This document shows, piece by piece, positions 32,395-41,459 of a DNA stretch of 64,000 nucleotides. The position numbers and the translations under genes were made by a program. Origin of the DNA: Cordylochernes scorpioides (taxonomy: Eukaryota; Arthropoda; Arachnida; Pseudoscorpiones; Chernetidae); contig CP092880.1 in the NCBI GenBank assembly GCA_030710605.1, positions 26,899,541 to 26,963,540 of the forward strand, written 5' to 3'. The notes beneath the pieces were generated by a model that saw nothing but the letters and a program-made list of their open reading frames with translations, was not told where the DNA came from and made no database searches. Within the stretch, counting starts at the first letter, position 1, and every line of letters begins with the position of its first letter.

Positions 32395-32795
32395 ATATTA
32401 AAAATAAAGAAGGCATCTCCTGACCACGAGCACATGTGCTTTTTAGATGGCAGAGCGCCATCTAGTGGAGCAAGAATAAACTAAAGGTTTTTTTAGCTTG
32501 CTCCGTGATATTTGGCCAACCCAATTTCTTGATAAATCAAGAAAAGTCATCCACGAACACGTTTCGCGCTGTTGGCGCTCGTCAGCGTGGAGTAGGCTGT
32601 AACCACTGCATCCAAAAATATTTTTTGGACCCAATGGCTTCTTGAGAAATCAAGAAATGGGTATTTAAGGCCAAATTTGCGTAAAGACGCTTAACACATG
32701 AGAAAACAATAGAAAAAATAAAAGATAAGTGGGTCAGGTGTTGATATTAAAAATTAAGAAGGCATCTCCTGACCACGAGCACATGTGCTTTATAT
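32395..32795 (-). mobile_element. Tandem hammerhead unit (retrozyme-like), minus strand
   Basis: The same ~350-bp unit as 28101-28640, inverted. The segment AGGCATCTCCTGACCACGAG recurs at 32411 and 32760, a period of 349 bp, so just over one full unit is present. It is bounded by AT-rich DNA on one side and (TA)n on the other. Confidence 0.8.
32550..32591 (-). ncRNA. Type-I hammerhead ribozyme (copy 3, intact)
   Basis: On the minus strand: stem I 32591-32586 with 32555-32550, core CTGACGA (32585-32579), stem II GCGC/GCGC with loop CAACA, GAAA, then ACGTGT in place of ACGCGT at stem III and the cleavage-site U. Stem III still forms the A-U and C-G pairs. It is an independent sequence variant of copies 1 and 2 with the core kept. 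Confidence 0.87.
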
Positions 32796-32804
32796 ATATA
32801 TATA

Positions 32805-33150
32805 TGTGATGAGATCCTGTCGACTCTTCTGTGATATGGCCCTGTCGACTTGGTTGTGATAAGGTATCCTGTCGACTCTCGCTATAGCTGTGGTAACTGA
32901 GGGTCAAACCTGTAGTAACCGAGAGGGACAGTCAGGGCGTGGAGAGTTTTCCAGTACCTCTCTGCACCTTGGAAGACCTTTAAAAGTTCTCACAGAGTAC
33001 AGGCAATCGTGGTCGAGGCAGAGTGGAAAGCTTTGGAATGTCCACACACAAAAAACGAAGAGACACAGTTGTAGTAGGCAAGTTCCATGAACGAATAAAA
33101 GTCGAGCTAAGAGCAAGATGGAGTTAAAGAATATTTCTTACTGTTTTACA
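32805..33150 (+). repeat. Probable LTR (remnant retrotransposon)
   Basis: Begins TGTGATGAG and ends TTTTACA, contains an AATAAAA signal near 33095, and is followed at once by TGGTGATGAGGTGG, which could be a primer-binding site. 33254-33276 is a purine/G-run like a polypurine tract, followed by 33277-33415 (TGTGAGAA...ATTACA). The two LTR-like segments are not clearly alike, so the internal part may be rearranged. No coding sequence remains. Confidence 0.4.
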
Positions 33151-33588
33151 TGGTGATGAGGTGGTCCTGGCTAAGACCGACAAGGGCTCACGCTGACGGT
33201 GAAGTGACTAACTGCATTCGGTTAAACCAAGGTTTTTTTTATATACCATTCCCGAGGAGGGAGGGGGGGGGGGAGATGTGAGAATTTGGACTTTGAACGT
33301 CTGCACCCTTTGACCTTGATGACAACAACTTGCTAGGGTTGTTGGATTTCTCTCTCGATTTTAGACGTTTTTGAACTTCTCAATCTTTCTTTAACTCAGC
33401 TCTTAATCTATTACATAGTTTTATTTATTCACCCCCAGTTTGTACAAAGTACATTACATATGGTGATGCAATGACACATGTCAATTATGTGTATAATTAT
33501 TTATAGATGTGTTTCTATATCCAACATGACAATCTTGTTATAAGTATTATACAATATAGGGTTGTTGGTTTAAATTACCATATATATA

Positions 33589-33763
33589 TAGTAGAACCTC
33601 CCTTCAGCGGACACATCGCTAGAGGACACCTCTCTACAAAGGACAGTTTTCATTTACAAAATTACCATTTTCACAATTTAGCAACTTTCTAGTGAGAGGA
33701 CACCTCTCCCTAAAGGACAATTTGGATCTATAATTAGGTGTCCTTTACAGGGAGGTTCTACTG
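33589..33763. mobile_element. Tigger/pogo-type MITE (175 bp)
   Basis: Inverted ends AGTAGAACCTCCC / GGGAGGTTCTACTG, flanked by TA on both sides (33587-33588 and 33764-33765). The subterminal GGACAC repeats are typical of Tigger-derived MITEs. Confidence 0.85.
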
Positions 33764-33859
33764 TATAAGAGAGAGAGAGAAGAGTGTCAAGCTTATTTAT
33801 TATAAAACCAAAGAGATTTATTTTTCATCCTGTTGAATTAAAATCTATGTTAAATTGTA

Positions 33860-34448
33860 GTTGGGTCAGATGCTATGAGCAATCCTTCTGATAAGTGGCC
33901 AAAATCAATGATTATCATGGGAGGTTCAAATCTATAAATTCATCATAACATTCATCATAGTCTCCTTTTTTTTTTTCATAAATTTAATTGCCAACTATCT
34001 ATAAAATTTGTAACAAATAAATTCACTGGCAATGTGTTTCTTTTTATTGACTATAAAAAGGTCTGTAGAGATCATATTTGATGAAAAGAAACACATTGCC
34101 AGAGTAAATATATTTGCTACAAATTTTAAAGTCTTCTTTCTTATTATTATTCTCCGCTTTTGCTGGTCCCAAGCACGGATGAAAAAGGAAGAGGGAAGCA
34201 GTAACAAGCTCACTAAAAAACCTGGGCTCAGCTGGCCCGGCTGATTGTACCCTGTAAGGGCTCCTAATCCAGGGATACAGGATGAGTCTGTAATCCATGT
34301 TAGGAGTGGTTGCACATGGCGTCTGTTCCTCATGTCAGAGGCGGCCATTTCTTTTGGATCTAAGTCGGCTTACCACTGAATAGTGCTCCCAGTCTTAATG
34401 ACAAAGGCAGACACATTCTATGTCACTGAATCATGATGGTTGTCAAAA
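33860..34448 (-). repeat. Composite block D: unique flank, palindrome, SINE-like repeat
   Basis: 33860-34001 matches 62403-62540 inverted. 34002-34126 is a palindrome (arms TTTGTAACAAATAAAT and complement). 34145-34448 is the SINE-like repeat with an AATAATAATA tail at its left end. The whole composite is repeated, inverted, at 62034-62540. Confidence 0.8.
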
Positions 34449-34485
34449 TCATAATGATGTTTTCTAATAAATTTTTACAATAAAA

Positions 34486-34672
34486 TAAGACCAAATCCAA
34501 ATAAATTAATAGTGTTGACGTTTCAGTAACAACGTTGTCACCATCTTCAAAAAAAAAAAGAATAAACTGATTTTTTAAAATTGAATAAAATAATTTTATT
34601 CTTTTGTCTGATTATTGTAACAACGCTGTTACCGAAACGTCACACACTATTAATTTATTTGGATTAAGTTTT
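34486..34672. repeat. Penelope-type fold-back repeat
   Basis: Arms AAGACCAAATCCAAATAAAT and complement around an AT-rich hinge. The right arm keeps GCTGTTACCGAAACGTCACA but has CTGATTA for CTGATGA. Confidence 0.8.
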
Positions 34673-34679
34673 ATTTTCT

Positions 34680-35199
34680 TATAGCTATAATCTATAATCC
34701 AAATTTTTTATCACAAACAAATCTTGGTAGTAAATAGAAACGGTGTATGGGCTCTTTAGGGGCTTTTATTCTAATTTTATATGGATTTAAAAATTAAGAC
34801 AGAAAAGTTTTAATATTACATTATACAAAGAAACCAGGGGACAAAGTCTGACTCTCACCCCCTGGACAGACAACCTATGACAGCAGATCTTTTTACCTAT
34901 CATGGAGACTGAAATTTCGATGATTTTGTATGATTATAAAATGGGAAATTAATAATTAAAAAAAAATAATCCTCTTATGACAGTAATTTGGCTATAACAT
35001 CATAATTCTCAAGTCCCTAGTTTTAAATTATAATTGTTTCAACGGTGGTTATTGAAACACAACAAAAAATACTGGTCCAAAGTAGTGTTGTTATAGTGTG
35101 GGGTTCAAACGGTAGTTAATATTGGGCAATAAGACTTAGAAAAATAAAAAAGAGCTTATGTCCATAGTTTTCTTGAATATTATTTCTAAGAACTTGTTA
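34680..35199. other. Spacer, nothing firm
   Basis: AT-rich. 34830-34960 faintly resembles the LINE tail at 27950-28080 but no frame can be trusted. Confidence 0.4.
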
Positions 35200-35510
35200 A
35201 TATTATTGCTTATCCCTAGTACACGTGGCACAGGTCATGATAATCACTGTGAGTAGAAGTTGACTACTGCTTTTACTGTAAGCGCACCACATGTCTACAC
35301 AAGTGAAAATCAGTTGGACTTTGCACTTACAAATGTGCCAGAGCCCCGTTTGGTTACTTGCACTGGCTGGTAGGGTTGAACTTTTGCACGAATCGGGGGC
35401 CATTGAAGCATATATATATTTTTTTTATCAGAAAAAAGTGCCCAATGCAGGAATCGAACATGGGTTGTACCGGTTGAAAACCAACAGTTTAGACCATCCT
35501 TATATTAGAA
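35200..35510 (-). repeat. SINE with tRNA-like head
   Basis: On the minus strand, 35501-35440 reads ATGGTCTAAACTGTTGG (A-box-like), then ATGTTCGATTCCTGCA, a clean B box, followed by a T/A-rich run and the body shared with 28975-29060. The remaining body matches 39040-39270 (inverted) and 40840-41020. No tRNA cloverleaf folds convincingly. Confidence 0.6.
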
Positions 35511-35704
35511 AATGAAATGATTAAAATGTCAGGTACAAATGGCTGATATTCCCATCGCCAATATGAGATCCAAAATGTTCCCAATATCGGGGCCACTACT
35601 TTAAAAAAAAGCTTATTTTGTTAAAATAATTTAAAGTTTCCACTGTTTCTTTGAAAAGTTTATAAAACGATGCAACATTAAAAATGGGAACATAACTGAA
35701 GAAG

Positions 35705-35853
35705 ATTTATAATACAACAAGACCTAATCCAAATCCATTATCAGACAAAAGAATAAATATAATTTTGTCTGATGAGGGTAACAATGCTGTTAACGAAACG
35801 TCACACATTATTAATATATTTGGATTAGGTCTTATTACCTTGTATTATAATCT
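35705..35853. repeat. Penelope-type fold-back repeat with hammerhead-like core
   Basis: The right arm has CTGATGA (35769-35775), a stem from GTAACA with TGTTAA, GAAA (35795-35798), ACGT and C 35802, then ACACA, which can pair three bases with TGT before the core. See findings. Confidence 0.75.
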
Positions 35854-36565
35854 ACTAGCCGAATGACCCGGGCAACGCCCGGGGTTTACCCGATTAAATG
35901 TTTTTATTCAAATACTATTCGTTACAATTATAAATTGGCACCGTGGATGTCACTTTTGTGAAACGTCCCGCTCCAAACTTTGTGTGTTTTTAAAATATAA
36001 AAATAAATATGTAAATTTTCACAACGATATTTGAAAATTATATTATTTTGATTTTCAAATACTATTCGTTACAATTATAAATTGGCGCCGTGGATGTCAC
36101 TCTTGTGAAACGTCCCGCTCCCAACTTTGTGTCTGAGAAGCGATATTTTTATAGAAAGATGATCTGGCTTTTGTTTTCTGCTCGAATGAATGTTTTTCTG
36201 TTAGAATTTTGTTCCTGCGTACAAAATAATGAACTGGTTTCACCCGTGGTCTCTGCTTTTTGGAATTTTTCCCGATATAATTTTGTATCTGATAATTAAA
36301 CATGATACAGCAATATCGTCATCATCATTTTCTGACTAAAAATATATAGTTTTAATAATTGATTTATATATATTTTTTAAAATAGCCTATCGTCTTCCCC
36401 GTATTTTTTACCTATGTATGAAAATTTTGGTTTGAATCTGTGAACTACTGCGAATTTGTATACCGGACATACAAACAAACATACAAACATTCATCTACTT
36501 ATATATTTGCCTTATTCTGTCTGTTTGTTTGTCTGTCTGAAGCTCACGGATGGGATTTTTCATAA

Positions 36566-36636
36566 CCATCGGTGGTTCAGTGGTAGAATGCTCGCCTGCC
36601 ACGCGGGCGGCCCGGGTTCGATTCCCGGCCGATGCA
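36566..36636 (+). tRNA. tRNA-Gly(GCC)-like gene, copy 1
   Basis: A 71-nt cloverleaf with A box TGGTTCAGTGG, anticodon GCC in CTGCCAC, B box GGTTCGATTCC, discriminator A and a T-run terminator from 36637. Position 1 is C where tRNA-Gly has G, so the first acceptor pair is lost; all other stems pair. Probably a tRNA-derived sequence carried by the repeat and not a working host tRNA gene. Confidence 0.75.
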
Positions 36637-36850
36637 TTTTTTTTTTTTTTTACAATTTTTAAAACTCATTTATATATTATACAAGAATGACATCCACGGC
36701 GCCAATTTATAATTGTAACAAATAGTATTTGAATAAAAGCATTTAATCGGGTAAAACCCGGGCGTTGCCCGGGTCATTCGTATCTACTTATATATTTGCC
36801 TTATTCTGTCTGTTTGTTTGTCTGAAGCTCACGGATGGGAATTTTCATAA

Positions 36851-36921
36851 CCATCGGTGGTTCAGTGGTAGAATGCTCGCCTGCCACGCGGGCGGCCCGG
36901 GTTCGATTCCCGGCCGATGCA
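36851..36921 (+). tRNA. tRNA-Gly(GCC)-like gene, copy 2
   Basis: Identical to copy 1 over 71 nt including the C at position 1; T-run terminator follows. Confidence 0.75.
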
Positions 36922-37137
36922 TTTTTTTTTTTTTTTTTACAATTTTTAAAACTCATTTATATATTATACAAGAATGACATCCACGGCGCCAATTTATAAT
37001 TGTAACGAATAGTATTTGAATAAAAGCATTTAATCGGGTAAAACCCGGGCGTTGCCCGGGTCATTCGTATCTACTTATATATTTGCCTTATTCTGTCTGT
37101 TTGTTTGTCTGAAGCTCACGGATGGGAATTTTCATAA

Positions 37138-37208
37138 ACATCGGTGGTTCAGTGGTAGAATGCTCGCCTGCCACGCGGGCGGCCCGGGTTCGATTCCAGG
37201 CCGATGCA
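37138..37208 (+). pseudogene. tRNA-Gly(GCC)-like pseudogene, copy 3
   Basis: As copies 1 and 2 but with A at position 1 and an A in the 3' strand of the T stem (CCAGG for CCCGG), which breaks a T-stem pair. Boxes A and B and the T-run are kept. Confidence 0.75.
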
Positions 37209-38190
37209 TTTTTTTTTTTTTACAATTTTTAAAACTCATTTATATATTATACAAGAATGACATCCACGGCGCCAATTTATAATTGTAACGAATAGTATTT
37301 GAATAAAAGCATTTAATCGGGTAAAACCCGGGCGTTGCCCGGGTCATTCGTATATAATAATTGTATAAACGAATGCAAGACAAAATCACCGCGAATGTTT
37401 CTTTTTTTTTTTTAAGGCAATTTCTTTTTAAGGCAATTATCGTTATTTATCGTTAATTTTTGTTTCGATTTTATTGAAAAAAAAACGATATGGTGCCTTT
37501 AAAAAATGATCTTTATTACTATGCAGTTTTCTATTTAGTCAATATACCTAAGTTCATGTTGCAAATGTAATTATCTCTATCGATTTAGTAGGTGAAATGC
37601 AAAAAAAAAATCGACATGATGAAATCTTTATGAAAATTCACATTTTTATTTTTATATTTTCAAGACACACACAGTTTGGGGCGGGACGTTTCACAAGAGA
37701 GACATCCACGGCGCCAATTTATAATTGTAACGAATAGTATTTTAATTAAAACATTTTAAAAACACACAGTTTGGAACGGGACGTTTAACAAGAGTGACAT
37801 CCATGGCGCCAATTTATAATTGTAACGAATAGTATTTGAATTGAAACGTTTTTAAAATATATACGCACTCGGGTAAAACCCGGGCGTTGCCCGGGCCATT
37901 CGTCTAGTTTTTATATATATAGATAATCCAAATTGTGCTTTATCATGAAGAAGATTTAATGTGAAAAAAATAACAGCAATGTAAGGAATATTTACCGATG
38001 AAAATTTTAATTTGGATGAATGTGGCCATTGTATAATGTAGTGTTCAAAAAGTTATTGAAAAAATTGATCCTTCAGTTGGTGATAAAATTTACACAAAAA
38101 ATAACTTTTAAACCAACCTTTTAAAAGGCAAAGAACTTTTACTCTTTGTTTGTCTGTTAGAAAATATTGGATATTACAAAGTATATAAAA

Positions 38191-38510
38191 ATTACAAGGT
38201 AACAAGACCTAATCCATATAAATTAATGGTGTGTAACATTTCAGTAACAGAGTTGTTACCATCATCAGACAAAAGAATAAATGAGAAAATATCACAGCAT
38301 GTTCATAAATAGTACTGTTATCAAGTATGTAACCAAGAAAATAGAAGAAAGAAGAAAATATATTTCTGATACACTTGATAACAGTACTATTTAAGAACAT
38401 GCTGTGATATTTTTTCTTTTATTATTTTGTCTAATGATGTTAACAACGCTGGTACCGAAACGTCACAAACTATTAATTTATTTGGATTTGTTCTTATTAT
38501 CTTTGTAGTT
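38191..38510. repeat. Large fold-back repeat with an inner palindrome
   Basis: Outer arms of the Penelope-type fold-back family (CAAGACCTAATCC ... GGATTTGTTCTT). Inside lies a second inverted repeat with ~38-nt arms (38290-38328 and 38369-38406). The left arm on the minus strand keeps CTGATGA (38268-38262) and GAAA-like sequence; the right arm has CTAATGA. Confidence 0.8.
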
Positions 38511-38545
38511 CTAATCTATAACCCAAATTGTACCCTTTCAAAGTA

Positions 38546-38707
38546 CAGTTAAACCTGTCTATAGCACCCCCTCTAAATAGCGCCTCCCTCTCTATAGCGC
38601 CCGATTTTAAATACGTAGTACGATGCGATTTACCTTAAAAATTGACCTGTCTATAGCACCCTATTTTGGTGAGTCCCAAGAGGGGGCGCAATAGACAGGT
38701 TTAACTC
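38546..38707. mobile_element. Tigger/pogo-type MITE (162 bp)
   Basis: Ends CAGTTAAACCTGTCTATAGC and its near complement, flanked by TA at 38544-38545 and 38708-38709. Subterminal CTATAGCACC/GCGCC repeats. Confidence 0.85.
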
Positions 38708-38810
38708 TATATGATAGTTTTCTCTCAAATATTTTTAAATAAGAAGATTGCATGACTTCACATATTATGAACAATACACGAGTGAGTCTATTCACACAAT
38801 GATGAAATGA

Positions 38811-38984
38811 AATAGGACATGCAACAACTGTCCTGATGTGGAACTAACACCTACCCACATATTCTCATGCTCAGCAATGGTCGCAGTCTTGCAGAAAATT
38901 GACATAGACCAGGAGCAGCAGCTTTACAGACCCAATATAGTGGACATTGCTGCTGCTGTGATAGAGATGCATGGAGACATCTGA
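38811..38984 (+). pseudogene. LINE C-terminal finger, open to its stop
   Basis: Reads CNNCPDVELTPTHIFSCSAM then VDIAAAVIEMHGDI and a TGA at 38982-38984. This is the cysteine/histidine finger and terminal helix found at the end of many arachnid LINE proteins. Upstream coding is absent. Decayed paralogues at 19543-19660 and 46290-46400. Confidence 0.8.
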
Positions 38985-39039
38985 GACTCTTCATTGGACA
39001 CGACAACAACATGAAATGAAATAAGAAAGTTATTTTATT

Positions 39040-39270
39040 TTGGGGCAATGTATTAATTGCTCAATGCTCAATGTCAATGCTCCAATGACCCCCGAATCTT
39101 GCAAAAGTCTAACCTCACCAGCGAGTGCAAGTAACCAAACGGTGCTCTGGCATATTTGTAGATTCAAAGTCGAACTGCTTTTCACATGTGGTGCACTTAT
39201 AGTATAAGCAGTCACCTACTTCTACCCACCATGATTATCATGACCTGTACCATGTGTACTAGGGATAATA
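39040..39270 (+). repeat. SINE-like body, headless
   Basis: Matches 35200-35430 inverted and 28990-29060 direct; the tRNA-like head is missing. Confidence 0.6.
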
Positions 39271-39326
39271 ATAAAAAAAGAATTACAACACACAGATGAA
39301 TGCTAACAACTTGAAATGCGTACTTA

Positions 39327-40610
39327 CCAGGTCTATTAGTATGAAACGCGAAAATTTTCAGTGAATTCAAAGGTTCACCAATTCCATACAACAAAATATT
39401 TTTTATTCAAGGTAACTGCCCTGATTAGCTATACACTCGGACCTCTTTTCAGGCAATTTTCGAATTCCTTGTCTGAAAATTTCTATTCCTTTTGAGCGAA
39501 CCAGTCAACAAGTCATTTTCGGAGTATGTCCGAGTTCGAAAATTCCTGGTTTTTAGGGCGTGTCCTAAAGATGTGAAAAGGTGGTAGTTCGACGGCGCTA
39601 AGTCTGGTGAGTACGGCGGGTGGGGTAAGAGTTTCCAGCCCAAGTCTTTTATGGTGTTTTTGACCACCGTAGCGTTGTGGGCTGGAGCGCTGTCATGCTG
39701 CAGTATCAGGTTGTTGTGCTTTTCACGTCATTCCGGTCTTTTTTCATTCAACGCCACTCTCAAAATGTGCATTTGTTGTTCGTAGCGACTAGTATTGACC
39801 ATTTTGCCAGGTTTCAGGAGCTCGAAATATACTACGCCGGTCTGGTCCCACCATATGCAAAGCATTGCCTTTTTTTCCGAAGAGATTGGGCCTAGGCGTC
39901 TGTTTTGGAAATTGGCCAGGCAGGCCCCACGACTTTTGGCGCGTAAGATTGCTGAAGTGGATCCATTTCTCATCAAAAGTTACGATTCGGTGCAAAAATG
40001 ACTTCTTTTCATGCCTGGCGAGCAGCCCTCCGCAGGTTACCAGACGCCGTTATTGCTGCCTTTCGCTCAACTCGTGAGGGACCCATCTGGAAAGCCTTTG
40101 GGTCATTCCGAGGCTGTTTAAACGTAGAGAAACAGCACCTTGAGACACCTGGAGCTGTTTTGCGAGTTTCTCCTGCATTTGGGTACTGTCCTCATCCAAC
40201 AAAGCTTGCAGTTCAGCGTCCTCGAACTTTTGGGGCGGTTTTCCATGTTGTTCATTATCAAGTTCAAAATCGTCACTTTGGAATTTTTTAAACCACCTGT
40301 AACACTGCGATTTGCTCAGAGCGTGGTCGCTGTAAACTTCCTCGAGCATTCGGTGGGCTTCAGTGGCACTTTTCTTCCAGTTGAAGGTGAACAACAAAAC
40401 TTCCCGCAAATGGGCACTTTTGGCTCGGAAATCGCCATTTTCCACGGGCTCCAGAAATTTTTCACGATTTGAATTTTTCTAAAACTGCACGCATGCTGAT
40501 GCCACGTGAGTCAAAGAACAAAACGCCTACAACAGCGCCACCGTCGGCTCAAATAAAATTGCACAGCGGTCTCTGGCGCCCATTTTCGCGTTTCATACTA
40601 ATAGACCTGG
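39327..40610 (-). mobile_element. Second mariner transposon with inverted repeats and TA duplication
   Basis: ~28-bp inverted ends starting CCAGGTCTATTAGTATGAAA, TA duplicated at 39325-39326 and 40611-40612. Length 1284 bp. A different subfamily from 17392-18719, with different ends and protein. Confidence 0.95.
39449..40445 (-). pseudogene. Mariner (DD34D-type) transposase, frameshifted
   Basis: N-terminal frame 40050-40445: KSAHLREVLLFTFNWKKSAT, CYRWFKKFQSDDFELDNEQH, then the second HTH (LAKQLQVSQGAVSLRLNSLG) and WVPHELSERQQ. Catalytic parts follow in shifted frames: HRIVTFDEKWIHFSN (first aspartate), RPNLFGKKGNALHMVGPD, and SPDLAPSNYHLF, where the usual third catalytic aspartate is N. At least three frameshifts plus this substitution make it inactive. 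Confidence 0.92.
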
Positions 40611-40839
40611 TAGATAGCTTTTTCAATTAATCAGGAAAGTGAATTTGCCCAATTCTGGAATTATCAAAAATACCGTTAATTGGATATTTATTCTAATAGA
40701 TGGTGCAGGCCATCAGCAACTTTCAGTTGTACTATAAAGAATTGTTTTATCCTGATATTTCGAACCAGGTACCAGTACAATATCACTTTTGTACTATTTT
40801 ACCATATATTGGGTTGTAAAGAAAGTTCGTAAAAGGTGG

Positions 40840-41020
40840 GTAAAAGTTGGTGACTGATTTTACTATAAGTGCACCACATGTTTACACATATGAAAAGCAA
40901 TTCGACTTTTGCTCCTATAAGTGTGCCAGAGCCCTGTTTAGTTACTTGCACTCACTGGTTGGGTTGAAATTTTGCAATAATCAGGGGCCATTGGAGCATT
41001 TTTAAAATTATAGTTTTGTA
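40840..41020 (-). repeat. SINE-like body fragment
   Basis: Matches 35250-35410 in the same orientation (CACCACATGT..., GTTACTTGCACTC, GGGGCCATTGGAGCAT). Confidence 0.6.
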
Positions 41021-41194
41021 TTCTCATGTCGTCTTATGGCAATAAATACCAATTCCATAATTAATCAGGAAACCTTAAAGACCAGCTTTGTTGGACATAG
41101 AAATTAGACTTACAACACACAGATGAGGGCTAACAGCTTGAAATACATATATGGATATTATGTTGAATTAGCGCGCTATCTGTTATGAAAATTC

Positions 41195-41306
41195 GAAACT
41201 ATTATAGACGCGTATGATTCTTTTTAAAAATTAATTTTCCATTTCAGTAAGGGCAGTAGCAATTGTTTAATTCTTAGAAAGAATCATACGCGTCTATAAT
41301 AGTTTC
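41195..41306. repeat. Perfect 29-bp inverted repeat (112-bp MITE-like unit)
   Basis: Arms 41195-41223 and 41278-41306 are exact complements (inner part GACGCGTATGATTC). The loop contains CAGTAAGGGCAGTAG, which also precedes the single arm in copies A, B and C (for example 3170-3235). The copies in the long repeats carry only the right arm. Confidence 0.8.
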
Positions 41307-41459
41307 TAATTTACATAAATGGATAGCTTTATTCTTGATTAATTATTATGTATGGGTATTTGCCCGCGATTCAGGAATTATCAAAATTTTGAAGATAATT
41401 TGATATGAACATCAAATAAAAAAAAAAAAAAAACAGAAATTATAATATCTCAATACATC

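Larger units (their letters stand above)
35855..37907. mobile_element. ~2.05-kb element with long inverted ends carrying tRNA-Gly-like units
   Basis: Both tips are CTAG followed by a CGAATGRCCCGGG hairpin segment, in inverted orientation (35855 inward and 37907 inward). Inverted similarity continues for well over 100 bp (ATACTATTCGTTACAATTAT, AAATTGGCRCCGTGGATGTC, AAACGTCCCG). Near each end this subterminal segment occurs twice (35915 and 36056; 37670 and 37790). In between are three tandem ~287-bp units (36492, 36781, 37068 starts). No transposase frame. A hairpin close to a CTAG tip recalls Helitron 3' ends, but the inverted termini fit a TIR or fold-back element better. Confidence 0.7.

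Noticed and set aside
32805..33415. Complete LTR retrotransposon
   Set aside because: An LTR-like start, primer-site-like and polypurine-like sequence are present, but the two putative LTRs do not match each other convincingly and no coding sequence lies between them.
36456..37282. Three similar ORFs (about 70 residues each) over the tRNA-Gly-like units
   Set aside because: They are translations of the tRNA gene itself and its repeat flanks.
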